Source: Dehalococcoidales bacterium (GTDB lineage Bacteria; Chloroflexota; Dehalococcoidia; Dehalococcoidales; UBA5760). From it: a DNA stretch of 64,000 bases. The stretch is from positions 1 to 64,000 of the forward strand of contig JAQUQE010000009.1 of the NCBI GenBank assembly GCA_028716225.1. Direction: 5' to 3'. Made by a program: the position numbers and the translations under genes. Under the pieces are notes generated by a model. That model was not told the DNA's origin, did not search any database, and saw nothing but the letters and a program-made list of their open reading frames with translations. Positions 55,182 to 63,865 of the stretch are shown in pieces; within the stretch, counting starts at the first letter, position 1, and the number at the start of each line of letters is the position of its first letter.

Positions 55182-56348
55182 CTACTGTGCTTCAAAAGTC
55201 CCGTTTAACCCATCTACTGCCACCTGATATACCCCTACTTTATTGGGAATAACCTGGAAGGTAACCAACTTCGATTCGCCAGGTGACAGGGAGACAGTTA
55301 TCTCGGACGGGCCTGGTTCTTCAGCCTCAGAGAGTATCCCGGTTATATAGTCATACTCGTAGCTTTTACCGCTAAAGATAGCGCCGCTGCCGTGGTAATA
55401 GTGTAACCGTGTCCCCGTCTTGTCCCAAACATAGACTTCAAACGCAGTCACTGCATCCGGCGCCAAGGAAGGGCTATACCAGGTTGTGCCCACATTGAGT
55501 ATCCCCGACTGAGCCCAGACCTCTGCCCGTTTATATTGAATCAGCCAGACGAAGGCGTCGGCAGGATAGTTTTTCATAGCAATGTTAAACTGAGGAGTCG
55601 AGGGCATTACCCGCACCTGATGTCCCATGGCCATGAAGTCTACGCGGTCATTCGATGTGTTCCAGGAGTTTCCATTCCACACTGCATCATAAATGTAGGT
55701 GAACTCGGCTATCTGCACAAAACGGTTTGGCCTATCAGAGGTTGGAATAACATCGGGCATTGTAAAGAGGGAGAAAAGAACTTCCTTTACTTCGCCGGGT
55801 GCAACCGGCTCGGGATTGTATATATTATAAAGTTCTCCTTCATAAGATATACCTATAGAAACACCGGCATAAACATATACATCAGCCAAGTTTTCTACAA
55901 ATACGGATACTGGCACAGACTCACCAACACTCGCGTAATCTTGAACTACGGTATACGCTCTCACCGACCCCGATGGCGAATGTATCTCTAATACCGGTGG
56001 TGTTCTGTCCACCTTTATCTCTATTGATTTAGTGTCGCATTTTACCCAGTAACCATCTATCCAGATTGTCTCGTCTTCATCTCCCCAGTAGCCTTCAATC
56101 CAGTAATAGCAATCTACGTTTAGCAGCAGTCCCCAATTCGGCATGGTAAAGGTCCCTGTAAATGTCCCTATCTCATCAAGACTCAGAACCATACTTGACG
56201 GCTGCATAACGAGTCCTCCAGGCGGCTGGTCAATGCTAACCGCCATCCGGAGAGGCTCGTCCCAAGACTCCTGCCGCACCAGAACAGAGACTGTTACTGT
56301 CTGGGTTGCCCTGGCAGGATTAGGTGATGCCCTTACTTCATAAATCAT
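55182..56348 (-). CDS. Beta-rich appendage protein
   Basis: This is a 388-residue protein without a signal peptide. Two to three Ig/CARDB-like modules are visible (ARATQTVTVSVLVRQE; VPVSVFVENLADVYVY; SLSPGESKLVTFQVIPNKVGVYQVAV). The final module is close to those in the neighbouring tagged proteins. It is likely part of a tail fibre or surface appendage, inferred from repeats and context. Confidence 0.65.
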   Translation of the reverse strand: MIYEVRASPNPARATQTVTVSVLVRQESWDEPLRMAVSIDQPPGGLVMQPSSMVLSLDEIGTFTGTFTMPNWGLLLNVDCYYWIEGYWGDEDETIWIDGYWVKCDTKSIEIKVDRTPPVLEIHSPSGSVRAYTVVQDYASVGESVPVSVFVENLADVYVYAGVSIGISYEGELYNIYNPEPVAPGEVKEVLFSLFTMPDVIPTSDRPNRFVQIAEFTYIYDAVWNGNSWNTSNDRVDFMAMGHQVRVMPSTPQFNIAMKNYPADAFVWLIQYKRAEVWAQSGILNVGTTWYSPSLAPDAVTAFEVYVWDKTGTRLHYYHGSGAIFSGKSYEYDYITGILSEAEEPGPSEITVSLSPGESKLVTFQVIPNKVGVYQVAVDGLNGTFEAQ

Positions 56349-56349
56349 C

Positions 56350-56856
56350 TCAGTTTACCGTACAGGTAATTTTCTTGGTGCCTGCCGCGCTGCCATAGTT
56401 CCTGGCGGTAACCGTAATAGTAACGGTCCCGCCGACCGCTACCGTGCCGGGCGCAATGGTCAGATTCTCCAACCTGATGTCAGCGGCAGACGGCGCAGCA
56501 GTGGCGGTAAATGTCCCGCTCTGCCCCTCGACACTAACATTGTAGTTTCCGGCTACCGCCGGCGTCACATGGAAGGAAACCTCCTTCGACTCGCCAGGCT
56601 GCAACGTTACTGTCTGCTGGTCGGAAAAATCCCCACTCAGGGTTACCATACCGGTTTTAATCTCGCTTCCGCTATTGGTAACAGTACATGATACGGTCAC
56701 AGTTTCACCCACAGCGACCGAACTTGGAGATACGGCTAGACCACTTATAGTGAAACCACTCGCTGGAACTTCATACCACGGCCAATAGACCCCTAAGAAA
56801 ACTGGCAGCGGGGGCCCTTTGTCGGGCGACATCGGATACCAGCTTGAAATTTCCAT
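56350..56856 (-). CDS. GPPLP-tagged CARDB-like protein
   Basis: This is a 168-residue protein. N-terminal tag WYPMSPDKGPPLPVFLG followed by VYWPWY. Then two Ig/CARDB-like modules (ISGLAVSPSSVAVGETVTVS; LENLTIAPGTVAVGG). The tag is the same in three neighbours; the modules are typical of extracellular binding repeats. Likely a virion surface protein. Confidence 0.7.
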   Translation of the reverse strand: MEISSWYPMSPDKGPPLPVFLGVYWPWYEVPASGFTISGLAVSPSSVAVGETVTVSCTVTNSGSEIKTGMVTLSGDFSDQQTVTLQPGESKEVSFHVTPAVAGNYNVSVEGQSGTFTATAAPSAADIRLENLTIAPGTVAVGGTVTITVTARNYGSAAGTKKITCTVN

Positions 56857-56927
56857 GCCTTATACTCTTTCTATAGAACTGTCTACTAAAAGGTCACCAA
56901 CTTCCCGGGGAAGCCTGGCATTATTTT

Positions 56928-57398
56928 TCATTCTAAAACAGCATCCAGCACAAACGTCCAGGTATCAAGTACCTGACCGCCACTGGACAGAACAGCGGTA
57001 AGGGTATGAGAGGATACCCCCGAAAATACAAAGTCGGAAAATAATATATACCAGCCATCTCCGGGCTCTGCCTCTGTATCCTGTTTTTCGATGGCTGATA
57101 TAGGAATGAAGCCATCAATCGTCAGGTCAATGTGACCAATCTCGCTGACATCAGAGGTGTTAATCCATCCTATAGCCAGAGAGATGGCTTTGTCCATTGG
57201 AACCTGGAGTCCGGACTCAATCTGTTTCCAAAGCCCGAGTCCTTCGAAATAAATAACACCTCCATGGATTGACCCTGACAACTCGCTCGCTGGGACTTCA
57301 TACCACGGCCAGTAAATTTTCAGAAACGCCGGCAACGGAGGCCCTTTGTCCGGCGACATCGGATACCAGTCTTGTAATTTAATATCAGTCATATACAC
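56928..57398 (-). CDS. GPPLP-tagged protein with duplicated domain
   Basis: This is a 156-residue protein. The tag (WYPMSPDKGPPLPAFLK then IYWPWY) is followed by the domain that is also at 1-270 of the window (GSIHGGVIYFEGLGLWKQI ... DGWYILFSDFVFS). The C-terminus HTLTAVLSSGGQVLDTW is a further strand pair. The domain may be a concanavalin-like or carbohydrate-binding fold. Function is inferred from context. Confidence 0.7.
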   Translation of the reverse strand: MYMTDIKLQDWYPMSPDKGPPLPAFLKIYWPWYEVPASELSGSIHGGVIYFEGLGLWKQIESGLQVPMDKAISLAIGWINTSDVSEIGHIDLTIDGFIPISAIEKQDTEAEPGDGWYILFSDFVFSGVSSHTLTAVLSSGGQVLDTWTFVLDAVLE

Positions 57399-57400
57399 CT

Positions 57401-57778
57401 CTAGGGAGCAATAACCACAAACTGGCCATTGAGGCCATCAACGCTGACATGGTAAGTGCCTGATTCAGCCGGCGCCGTGACACTCCAACCGACCGATGTG
57501 CTTGCTCCCGGTTGTAACGTTATTCTTGTTGTCTTTGCAAAATCACCCCCCAAAGTTACCGTAAACGAACCTGCCGCACCACTAATATTGGTTGCCGTAC
57601 AGCTGATAATCACCAGGCTCCCGGGGTTTGTCTCTGCAGGAGAAACGGTCAAGTCTGTTATTTCCAGATCAGCAGATGTCTCCCCGCCAGTGGTATACCA
57701 AGGCCAGTAAATGCCCAGAAACGCCGGCAGTGGAGGCCCTTTGTCGGGCGACATCGGATACCAATTTGATATTTCCAT
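57401..57778 (-). CDS. GPPLP-tagged single CARDB-like protein
   Basis: This is a 125-residue protein. Tag WYPMSPDKGPPLPAFLG + IYWPWYTTGGE, then one Ig/CARDB-like module (LEITDLTVSPAETNPGSLVI ... YHVSVDGLNGQFVV). It is a minimal version of the neighbouring proteins. Confidence 0.7.
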   Translation of the reverse strand: MEISNWYPMSPDKGPPLPAFLGIYWPWYTTGGETSADLEITDLTVSPAETNPGSLVIISCTATNISGAAGSFTVTLGGDFAKTTRITLQPGASTSVGWSVTAPAESGTYHVSVDGLNGQFVVIAP

Positions 57779-57827
57779 GCCTTATACTCCTCTCGGCGCC
57801 TGTCTGACAGGACAATGCACATTTTTC

Positions 57828-58721
57828 CTATTTAAGTATGTAGGTGCCGGAATAACTGTAAAGCAACAGGTCACCAACATACAAATCAAGTTTAATCACA
57901 TAAGTTCCCGGCTGAGAAGGCACAGCAAAAGTAACCGGCGGACTGTTGGTGAATCCAAATGGCGGCTGATTGCCTGGATTGACTGTTACTGCAGCCTCTT
58001 TGGTTTGATCAGCGAAAGAAAAAACACATCTATATGTGTAAGGAATCTCCCCCGTATTATATACAGAGGCTCGGACGATCCAATTCTGCCCTAACCGAGG
58101 CGCATAGGCATTCACCGTCGCTGTGCCGGACGGTAGAAACGCCGTTACCTCCAGAGGAACACTCAAGGCGCCGGCGCGTATGGTATATATTCCCGCTTTC
58201 TGCGGCGTGAATTCCCTGATTAGCTCCTGAGATTCTCCGGGGGCGACCTCTAACCCCGTGGTGTAATCCCAAAAAACAGGGGATTCCAAAACGGGACTAT
58301 CGATAGGAAAATCAAACGGCCCAGTGAGAGTGAACGAGTTATTGTTGATATAGGATGCTTTAATGGTCACAGGCTGCCCTACATTAATCGTTGCAGGATT
58401 AACAGTAAGATCAGTGACAGTTAATAGTTCACCCTGGGACATTATCACCACATCCTCGCTGCCGGCAAAGCCAGTCAACAATGCCCCCTCTGAATAGATG
58501 CCTAGATAGACATGGTAAGTGCCTATGTTCGCCGGCATGACTACAAGCAGGCTGATCTGCTGCTGATTTCCCGTGGAAACAAAGGCTACTTCACCTGACG
58601 TAGCCGCAACAGTGCTTGCGTCCGGTCCCAGGAAGAGCACCGCCTGGCATGACAGCCCTGCCGGACTCACCGGGATCTGCACCACCGCTGTTTTTAAAGC
58701 ACCGGGTGTAAAATTAGGCAT
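57828..58721 (-). CDS. Multi-module Ig-like appendage protein
   Basis: This is a 297-residue protein without the WPW tag. Three Ig-like modules are visible (VQIPVSPAGLSCQAVLFLG; VTDLTVNPATINVGQPVTI; GTATVNAYAPRLGQNWIV). Likely a tail or surface protein. Confidence 0.65.
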   Translation of the reverse strand: MPNFTPGALKTAVVQIPVSPAGLSCQAVLFLGPDASTVAATSGEVAFVSTGNQQQISLLVVMPANIGTYHVYLGIYSEGALLTGFAGSEDVVIMSQGELLTVTDLTVNPATINVGQPVTIKASYINNNSFTLTGPFDFPIDSPVLESPVFWDYTTGLEVAPGESQELIREFTPQKAGIYTIRAGALSVPLEVTAFLPSGTATVNAYAPRLGQNWIVRASVYNTGEIPYTYRCVFSFADQTKEAAVTVNPGNQPPFGFTNSPPVTFAVPSQPGTYVIKLDLYVGDLLLYSYSGTYILK

Positions 58722-58733
58722 CTCACCCTCCCT

Positions 58734-59222
58734 TTACCAGCTGATCGTCGGCGTCCCGACCGACGGAACATTAACCTTGTCAGTACCAATGTACTGCCCC
58801 AGCACCTGTCCCTCGGACATGATAACGAGATACGCCTGATAGGCATATCCCCCAGGAGCAGGTACGGTTATCGGAAAAGTCACCGTCTGATTTACTCCGG
58901 TCGAGGTAAACTCTATGGCGCCGCTGGTAGCTGCCTTCGTTACCCCCCCATCTTTGCTTAAATATAGCTCGCCGGTGCAGGCCATCCCCGCCGGCGACAC
59001 CGGGAACGCGGCACCAGGGTTCTTCACCGTCCCCGGTAATATCAATACATCGGGATTGAGACTGACCGCCGACCAAACTATGTCGATCGGCGCCCAACCC
59101 TCCGGTATCTCCCCATCAGGTATCTCTCCGCCGGGAGTATACCATGGCCAATAGAGTTTCAGGAAGGCCGGAAACGGCGGTCCTTTGTCGGGTGATAATG
59201 GCAACCATTCCTGTATATCCAT
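58734..59222 (-). CDS. GPPFP-tagged Ig-like protein
   Basis: This is a 162-residue protein. Tag WLPLSPDKGPPFPAFLK + LYWPWYTPGGE, then an Ig-like module (VKNPGAAFPVSPAGMACTG ... GGYAYQAYLVIMSEGQVLG) related to the first module of the upstream protein. Likely a virion surface protein. Confidence 0.7.
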   Translation of the reverse strand: MDIQEWLPLSPDKGPPFPAFLKLYWPWYTPGGEIPDGEIPEGWAPIDIVWSAVSLNPDVLILPGTVKNPGAAFPVSPAGMACTGELYLSKDGGVTKAATSGAIEFTSTGVNQTVTFPITVPAPGGYAYQAYLVIMSEGQVLGQYIGTDKVNVPSVGTPTISW

Positions 59223-59248
59223 ATCTTATACTCCTTTTTCTGGCCCCC

Positions 59249-59848
59249 TTAATCCGCCAGATAATTTAATGCTTTACCCGATGGTGGCGAAAACGCTTTC
59301 CTGGCCGGAGAACTCAGGGGGATCAACAGGTCGATCATTCTTACGGTATTCCCGTCTGTCTCGGCAACCAACCTGTGTCCATAAGACCCTTTGTCATCCG
59401 ACCATGTTAATGTTACCAAAAATATAGCATCCGCCCACCTGTCAGTTGGTTCAAGTAGCTTTCCCCATAATATTTTAGAGTAATTAGTGCAGTCAACCAG
59501 GCCGACTAATATTAAATCCTGGTCCGGTTCATAGGCCGGCATATCCGCCAGGATCTCATCCGTCCTGGCATAGTCGCTCGGTTTATACTTTGCGTTCCCA
59601 AGTTTAAAATTTTGGTCAGGGGTGACAGTATCTGGAAACGCCGCTCTAAACACCGCCTTGATTTGATCTCCGGTCAGACTGGGAATATCAGGCATGATAT
59701 TTAGTCCTCCCGAATCTAGTATATCGCCATTGTCAAATACCAGGCTCATGCGGTGAAATCCTGCGGGTACATCGGGCAGCTTAAGCGACCCCGAATATTG
59801 CAGGACATCGCCTGCTTTCCCTGATGCCGGAACCAGCGTAATAGCCAT
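59249..59848 (-). CDS. Hypothetical beta/alpha protein
   Basis: This is a 199-residue protein. Beta N-terminus (VPASGKAGDVLQYSGSLKLP), helical middle (DEILADMPAYEP), then strands (AIFLVTLTWSDDKGSYGHRL). No tag. It may be a baseplate or chaperone-like protein; no family is recognised. Confidence 0.55.
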   Translation of the reverse strand: MAITLVPASGKAGDVLQYSGSLKLPDVPAGFHRMSLVFDNGDILDSGGLNIMPDIPSLTGDQIKAVFRAAFPDTVTPDQNFKLGNAKYKPSDYARTDEILADMPAYEPDQDLILVGLVDCTNYSKILWGKLLEPTDRWADAIFLVTLTWSDDKGSYGHRLVAETDGNTVRMIDLLIPLSSPARKAFSPPSGKALNYLAD

Positions 59849-59894
59849 TAATTCGACCTCTCCTTTTTATGATAACATGACAGCAAACCCACAG

Positions 59895-60191
59895 CTATTG
59901 TTGTTTATCCTCTTTTGATACCATCCTTTGCTTTGAGGCTTCCACCCTCTCACTTGACGGCATGGAGACTAAAGACGCCGCGATGATATCGTTGACCTCA
60001 CCAAGCCGCTTTTGCGTTTCATTACGCAGACTAGCCACCCTTTGCTTCCATTCCCCTTCGGGTAAAACCTCCAGCATCGCTTCATACCTTGCCAGGTTCA
60101 ACTCATGGCAAAACTTGTCTCTCTCCTGCGAGAGCATAAACGAAGCAATGATGTCATCCTGCTCATCCTGGCTTAATACCTGATATGTCAT
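59895..60191 (-). CDS. Helical small protein
   Basis: This is a 98-residue protein composed of helices (QDEQDDIIASFMLSQERDKF; ARYEAMLEVLPEGEWKQRVA). Its position between appendage genes suggests an assembly chaperone or connector. No family is recognised. Confidence 0.55.
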   Translation of the reverse strand: MTYQVLSQDEQDDIIASFMLSQERDKFCHELNLARYEAMLEVLPEGEWKQRVASLRNETQKRLGEVNDIIAASLVSMPSSERVEASKQRMVSKEDKQQ

Positions 60192-60206
60192 ATTACCTCC
60201 TTTTGA

Positions 60207-61121
60207 TTAGTTCCTATAGGCCACACCACGCCCGGTAAAGGCAGGCAGGGTGGCGGGATTGGCATACTTTACCCCGAAGCCTGCCCCGGGCGTCCACGGA
60301 TACGCACTGACATAAAGACTTATAGAGTGAGCGACGGCGATGTCGGTATTCCCGCAATAGGCTACACCTTGCCCGTTACCGGCAGGCAGGGTGGCGGGAT
60401 TGGCATACTTTACCCCGAAGCCTGCCCCGGGCGTCCACGGATACGCACTGACATAAGGAGTGGTATCATGAGCGACGGCGATGTCCGTGGAACCGCAATA
60501 GGCTACACCCCACCCGGTAGAGGCAGGCAGGGTGGCGGGATCGGCATACTTTACCCCGAAGCCTGCCCCGGGCGTCCACGGATACGCACTGACATAAGGA
60601 GTGGTCTCATGAGCGACGGCGATGTCGGTATTTCCGCAATAGGCTACACCAAACCCGACACCGGCAGGCAGGGTGGCGGGATTGGCATACTTTACCCCGA
60701 AGCCTGCCCCGGGCGTCCACGGATACGCACTGACAAAGGGAGAGGCGAAGGAAGCGACGGCGATGTCGGTATTCCCGCAATAGGCTACACCATACCCGGT
60801 AGAGGCAGGCAGGGTGGCGGGATCGGCATACTTTACCCCGAAGCCTGCCCCGGGCGTCCACGGATACGCATTGACATAAGGACTGCTATTATGAGCGACG
60901 GCGATGTCCGTGGAACCGCAATAGGCTACACCCCACCCGGTAGAGGCAGGCAGGGTGGCGGGATCGGCATACTTTACCCCGAAGCCTGCCCCGGGCGTCC
61001 ACGGATACGCACTGACATAAGGACTTGTAGAGTGAGCGACGGCGATGTCGTTGGGAGCGACACCACCGCCACTTCCGATAATTCTCCCCTTATATAACAG
61101 GTGCTTGGCGACTAATCCCAT
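60207..61121 (-). CDS. Beta-propeller-type repeat protein
   Basis: This is a 304-residue protein made of six repeats of 47 residues. Each holds DIAVAHxxSPYVSAYPW and GAGFGVKYADPATLPA and GVAYCG. The pattern of four short strands per unit is that of a beta-propeller blade (six here). Such propellers bind receptors or glycans. The protein is likely a tail-tip or receptor-binding component. No signal peptide. Confidence 0.75.
   Translation of the reverse strand: MGLVAKHLLYKGRIIGSGGGVAPNDIAVAHSTSPYVSAYPWTPGAGFGVKYADPATLPASTGWGVAYCGSTDIAVAHNSSPYVNAYPWTPGAGFGVKYADPATLPASTGYGVAYCGNTDIAVASFASPFVSAYPWTPGAGFGVKYANPATLPAGVGFGVAYCGNTDIAVAHETTPYVSAYPWTPGAGFGVKYADPATLPASTGWGVAYCGSTDIAVAHDTTPYVSAYPWTPGAGFGVKYANPATLPAGNGQGVAYCGNTDIAVAHSISLYVSAYPWTPGAGFGVKYANPATLPAFTGRGVAYRN
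60230..61060 (-). repeat. Six tandem 141-bp coding repeats
   Basis: The unit containing ggcagggtggcgggat and cctgccccgggcgtccacgg recurs at about 60241, 60383, 60524, 60665, 60806 and 60947. DNA identity is high, so blades have been recently amplified or homogenised. Confidence 0.9.
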
Positions 61122-61129
61122 GCATCCCC

Positions 61130-62110
61130 CTAAATCGTATAGACCAGTACCAAGACGAAGTTCTGGGTATAGTTGACAGCATTAGCATTGTCGCTGTCTA
61201 CCACGAATCTAAAGTCATACTGGACAGCAGAGGCATCGACTTTTGCAGTAACATCTATCGCCAGACTAATGCCATCGCTGGCACCGATAAGATTGACCAT
61301 GCCCAGAGATGTCTGAGTGGTGAGGTCAAGCAAGTCGGTATAGCCGCCGGCTGCTTTTTGCCCCTGCACCTTGAGACTGACATTATGAGTGTTGGCCGAC
61401 TGGTTGGCGGCATGGATAGAGGCAATAAGAATGGCCCTGACCCGAGTTGATCCGGCGGGAAAGGTTGGTGTAACGGATGACGCTGTGAGATTTGTTGCCG
61501 CAGCCGAGGACACCTGTTCGATGGTCGAGCCTACGACCCACTCAGTTTCATGTTGCGTATTGGGCAAAGAATCCAGATAACCCGCCCTGGCGGCAGTGAG
61601 CTTGTTAGCTAATGGAGTAACACCCTCATAGCCTAATAAGGTATCCATAATACCCTTGAGATACCTTATGATCGAAGCGGTGTTGGTGGACGCCGTGATC
61701 CCTGTGTCAGTTTTATTACCGATGGCATCACGTTCCAGAATATTGATTATGCCATCCGGTGCCGGCACTCCCAAATCAGCAACGATGGTAGTAGATGTCG
61801 GAGATGGAGTAATAACCTTATATGCAATCCCGGCCAGGACCTGACCGCCTTTGAAATTGACATCGACGGTAATTTCTCCGGTCGCATTGTTGAAGGCGGT
61901 AGCTACCGCCGCATCCACTAAATTAGGAAATGCGGGGTTTATCTGAATTACAAAACTGCGAAAGGTGTTGGCGCCGAAGCCAATGAGCCCGGCGTCGATG
62001 AGGCTGTTGCCACCGGCAGCTCCAGGTGCCGTGGTTACGCCCTCATAAACCACAGTCGCCTGTTTCAGCGATACCAGCTCGTCCAGCGGTGGTCTGCTTG
62101 ATTCTTTCAT
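61130..62110 (-). CDS. Virion structural-type protein
   Basis: This is a 326-residue protein. Beta-rich, with an N-terminal helix and a block (AAATNLTASSVTPTFPAGSTRVRAILIASIHAANQSANTH cut here to TPTFPAGSTRVRAILIAS) typical of tail or fibre proteins, and a C-terminal YDFRFVVDSDNANAVNYTQN. Its neighbour at 62115 has a related C-terminal half. No tag. Confidence 0.65.
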   Translation of the reverse strand: MKESSRPPLDELVSLKQATVVYEGVTTAPGAAGGNSLIDAGLIGFGANTFRSFVIQINPAFPNLVDAAVATAFNNATGEITVDVNFKGGQVLAGIAYKVITPSPTSTTIVADLGVPAPDGIINILERDAIGNKTDTGITASTNTASIIRYLKGIMDTLLGYEGVTPLANKLTAARAGYLDSLPNTQHETEWVVGSTIEQVSSAAATNLTASSVTPTFPAGSTRVRAILIASIHAANQSANTHNVSLKVQGQKAAGGYTDLLDLTTQTSLGMVNLIGASDGISLAIDVTAKVDASAVQYDFRFVVDSDNANAVNYTQNFVLVLVYTI

Positions 62111-62114
62111 ATTA

Positions 62115-62588
62115 TTATCCTACCGTTGAATAGACCATGACGCCTGTCACTGTCTGCGCCGGATCTAAGTTTTCGATGAGTACTTTAATATAGGCAGGAT
62201 CGACCGAATAGACCTTGGTTTGCCTGATACTAATACCGGCAGTAAAACTGGGAATCCATGAATCCCAGTCGATCGTGTCGTAATTAACATTGTCACGCGA
62301 AGTCCTTACATGAACCGTTATTCCCCTGGTGGCTATGGCATTGTAGATAGCCTCGACCGTAATGGCGAGCGTCTGGTAGCCGCTGTTGTGGAGATCAATG
62401 GCCGCGCACTGCGCCAAAGTCGTGGTAGCTCCGGCTGCAATAGAGACAAGGTTTATTATTTGAGTGATTACCTTAGCGCCGGGGGTATAAACAACCGGTA
62501 CAGGATTTAAGGAACTGACGGGCACCCACTGCCCAATAGTCGAGTTTAATATCCATATCCCGTTAAATGTATCTTGATAAGTCGCCAT
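62115..62588 (-). CDS. Virion structural-type protein
   Basis: This is a 157-residue beta-rich protein. FNGIWILNSTIGQWVPVSSL at the N-terminus and HVRTSRDNVNYDTIDWDSWI later suggest a jellyroll-like head or tail protein. It starts 9 bases before the next gene. Confidence 0.6.
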   Translation of the reverse strand: MATYQDTFNGIWILNSTIGQWVPVSSLNPVPVVYTPGAKVITQIINLVSIAAGATTTLAQCAAIDLHNSGYQTLAITVEAIYNAIATRGITVHVRTSRDNVNYDTIDWDSWIPSFTAGISIRQTKVYSVDPAYIKVLIENLDPAQTVTGVMVYSTVG

Positions 62589-62597
62589 GATACTCTC

Positions 62598-63299
62598 CTA
62601 GCCCGATTTGCTGGCGAAATATACTTTAGCCTGCCAAGAGGCTCCGGCAACAACCGAAGCCGCCTGAATACAAAGCCTCGCATAACAACAGTATTCATCG
62701 AACATCATCGCCAGCGCACGTTCAGTGGCCACGGCTGCACCAGCGCCTGCCACCACTAACGGCGCTCGCACCTGCCCGAATGTCGGCATAGAAACAACCA
62801 ACGTGGGCCACCCAGGCGCAATAACACTGGGCACAAGATTGCCAGCTATCAATCTTTGGGCGGCGCCGATATCCAGGACATCAATGACTCCATCGCCATT
62901 AACATCGGCTCGAAAGGTTTCGGCGGGGCTCGGAACATAGGTCAAAGCAATAATTTGCGCGATCAGGTCTACATCGGCCTGGGTAACCATGCCATCGCCG
63001 TTTACATCACCCTGCCCCTGGGGGCCGGGCCTGCCTGCCGAGGATACCCAGGTGACACTTTCCACAGGAGTCAGAGCGGCTTCAATCCATATCGATAGAT
63101 TTGGCGCCGCTCCCACATGCCCCGATTGGTCTATCAAAGAGACCTGAAAACTCTTCCAGTCATACACGTCGCAAGTTACGCCGGATGAATAGTGAACGGC
63201 AGTATCATTAATAAACTCGTAGGGATAGTTTTGGGTATGCCACGGCTGGGGCGTTATATTTTGAGGTAATACCAGCAATAATTTCCTTCTATATGCCAT
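62598..63299 (-). CDS. Dockerin-containing virion-type protein
   Basis: This is a 233-residue protein. A beta-rich N-terminal part (VTCDVYDWKSFQVSLIDQ) is followed by a type I dockerin: two EF-like loops DVNGDGMVTQADV and DVNGDGVIDVLDI (residues ~95-150), then a C-terminal strand-rich part. Dockerins bind cohesins; a cohesin-like domain is in the secreted protein at 36235. It has no signal peptide. Confidence 0.75.
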   Translation of the reverse strand: MAYRRKLLLVLPQNITPQPWHTQNYPYEFINDTAVHYSSGVTCDVYDWKSFQVSLIDQSGHVGAAPNLSIWIEAALTPVESVTWVSSAGRPGPQGQGDVNGDGMVTQADVDLIAQIIALTYVPSPAETFRADVNGDGVIDVLDIGAAQRLIAGNLVPSVIAPGWPTLVVSMPTFGQVRAPLVVAGAGAAVATERALAMMFDEYCCYARLCIQAASVVAGASWQAKVYFASKSG

Positions 63300-63364
63300 A
63301 TCTTTACACCGGGATTTTTTCTTTTGGAGCTACCGGCGGTTACCTCCTTCTCAATATTCCCTTG

Positions 63365-63847
63365 TTAGGACTTTATATTATAAGTAATATTAATAATCCC
63401 CTGCGAAGGTGACAGCGGGACTCTTACCCTGCACCATACAAATGGTCTCCAGTCTTCCCTGTCAACGATTATAGCGCGGTTGCTGTTAGCGAATATGGCA
63501 ATAGGGCCATTAATATTTTCGCTGGTAAATATGGAGTTTGTGAGATTGCCGACCACTTCCACTGTAACCACACGATCAAGCTGCGACCAGATGTGGATGG
63601 AAAGATCGGGTCCCCATGCCCACTCTATGAAATCGGAGTCGTAAGGATCGGGTGAGGCCGGTATCTGATTGGCCGAGTGCTGGTATATGTTTACGGGTGA
63701 AGGTGTCATCTGCCCGCGGCTAACTCCCGTTTTTAGATTGCCTACGATATCTCCTATTTGAGACAGCATCTGCCTTTGCTGGTCAATAATAGCAGTTTGC
63801 TGTGTTATAAGGCTCTGCAACCCGTTCAGCAACTCTTCGTCAGCCAT
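63365..63847 (-). CDS. Virion structural-type protein with coiled-coil N-terminus
   Basis: This is a 160-residue protein. Its first ~40 residues form a coiled coil (LLNGLQSLITQQTAIIDQQR). Then beta strands (WAWGPDLSIHIWSQLDRVVTVEVV). This coil-then-beta order is typical of trimeric fibre-base proteins. AGGGGAGG is upstream. Confidence 0.6.
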   Translation of the reverse strand: MADEELLNGLQSLITQQTAIIDQQRQMLSQIGDIVGNLKTGVSRGQMTPSPVNIYQHSANQIPASPDPYDSDFIEWAWGPDLSIHIWSQLDRVVTVEVVGNLTNSIFTSENINGPIAIFANSNRAIIVDREDWRPFVWCRVRVPLSPSQGIINITYNIKS

Positions 63848-63865
63848 TGTTCCTCCCCTATGCGC

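Noticed and set aside
60230..61060. Regular 141-bp repeats as a possible CRISPR array
   Set aside because: Units are contiguous, coding and nearly identical without spacers.
60327..61097. Plus-strand repeat-rich frame over the propeller gene
   Set aside because: It is the reverse reading of the 141-bp repeats; its Gly/Arg-rich sequence has no domain, and the minus-strand protein has a good propeller pattern.
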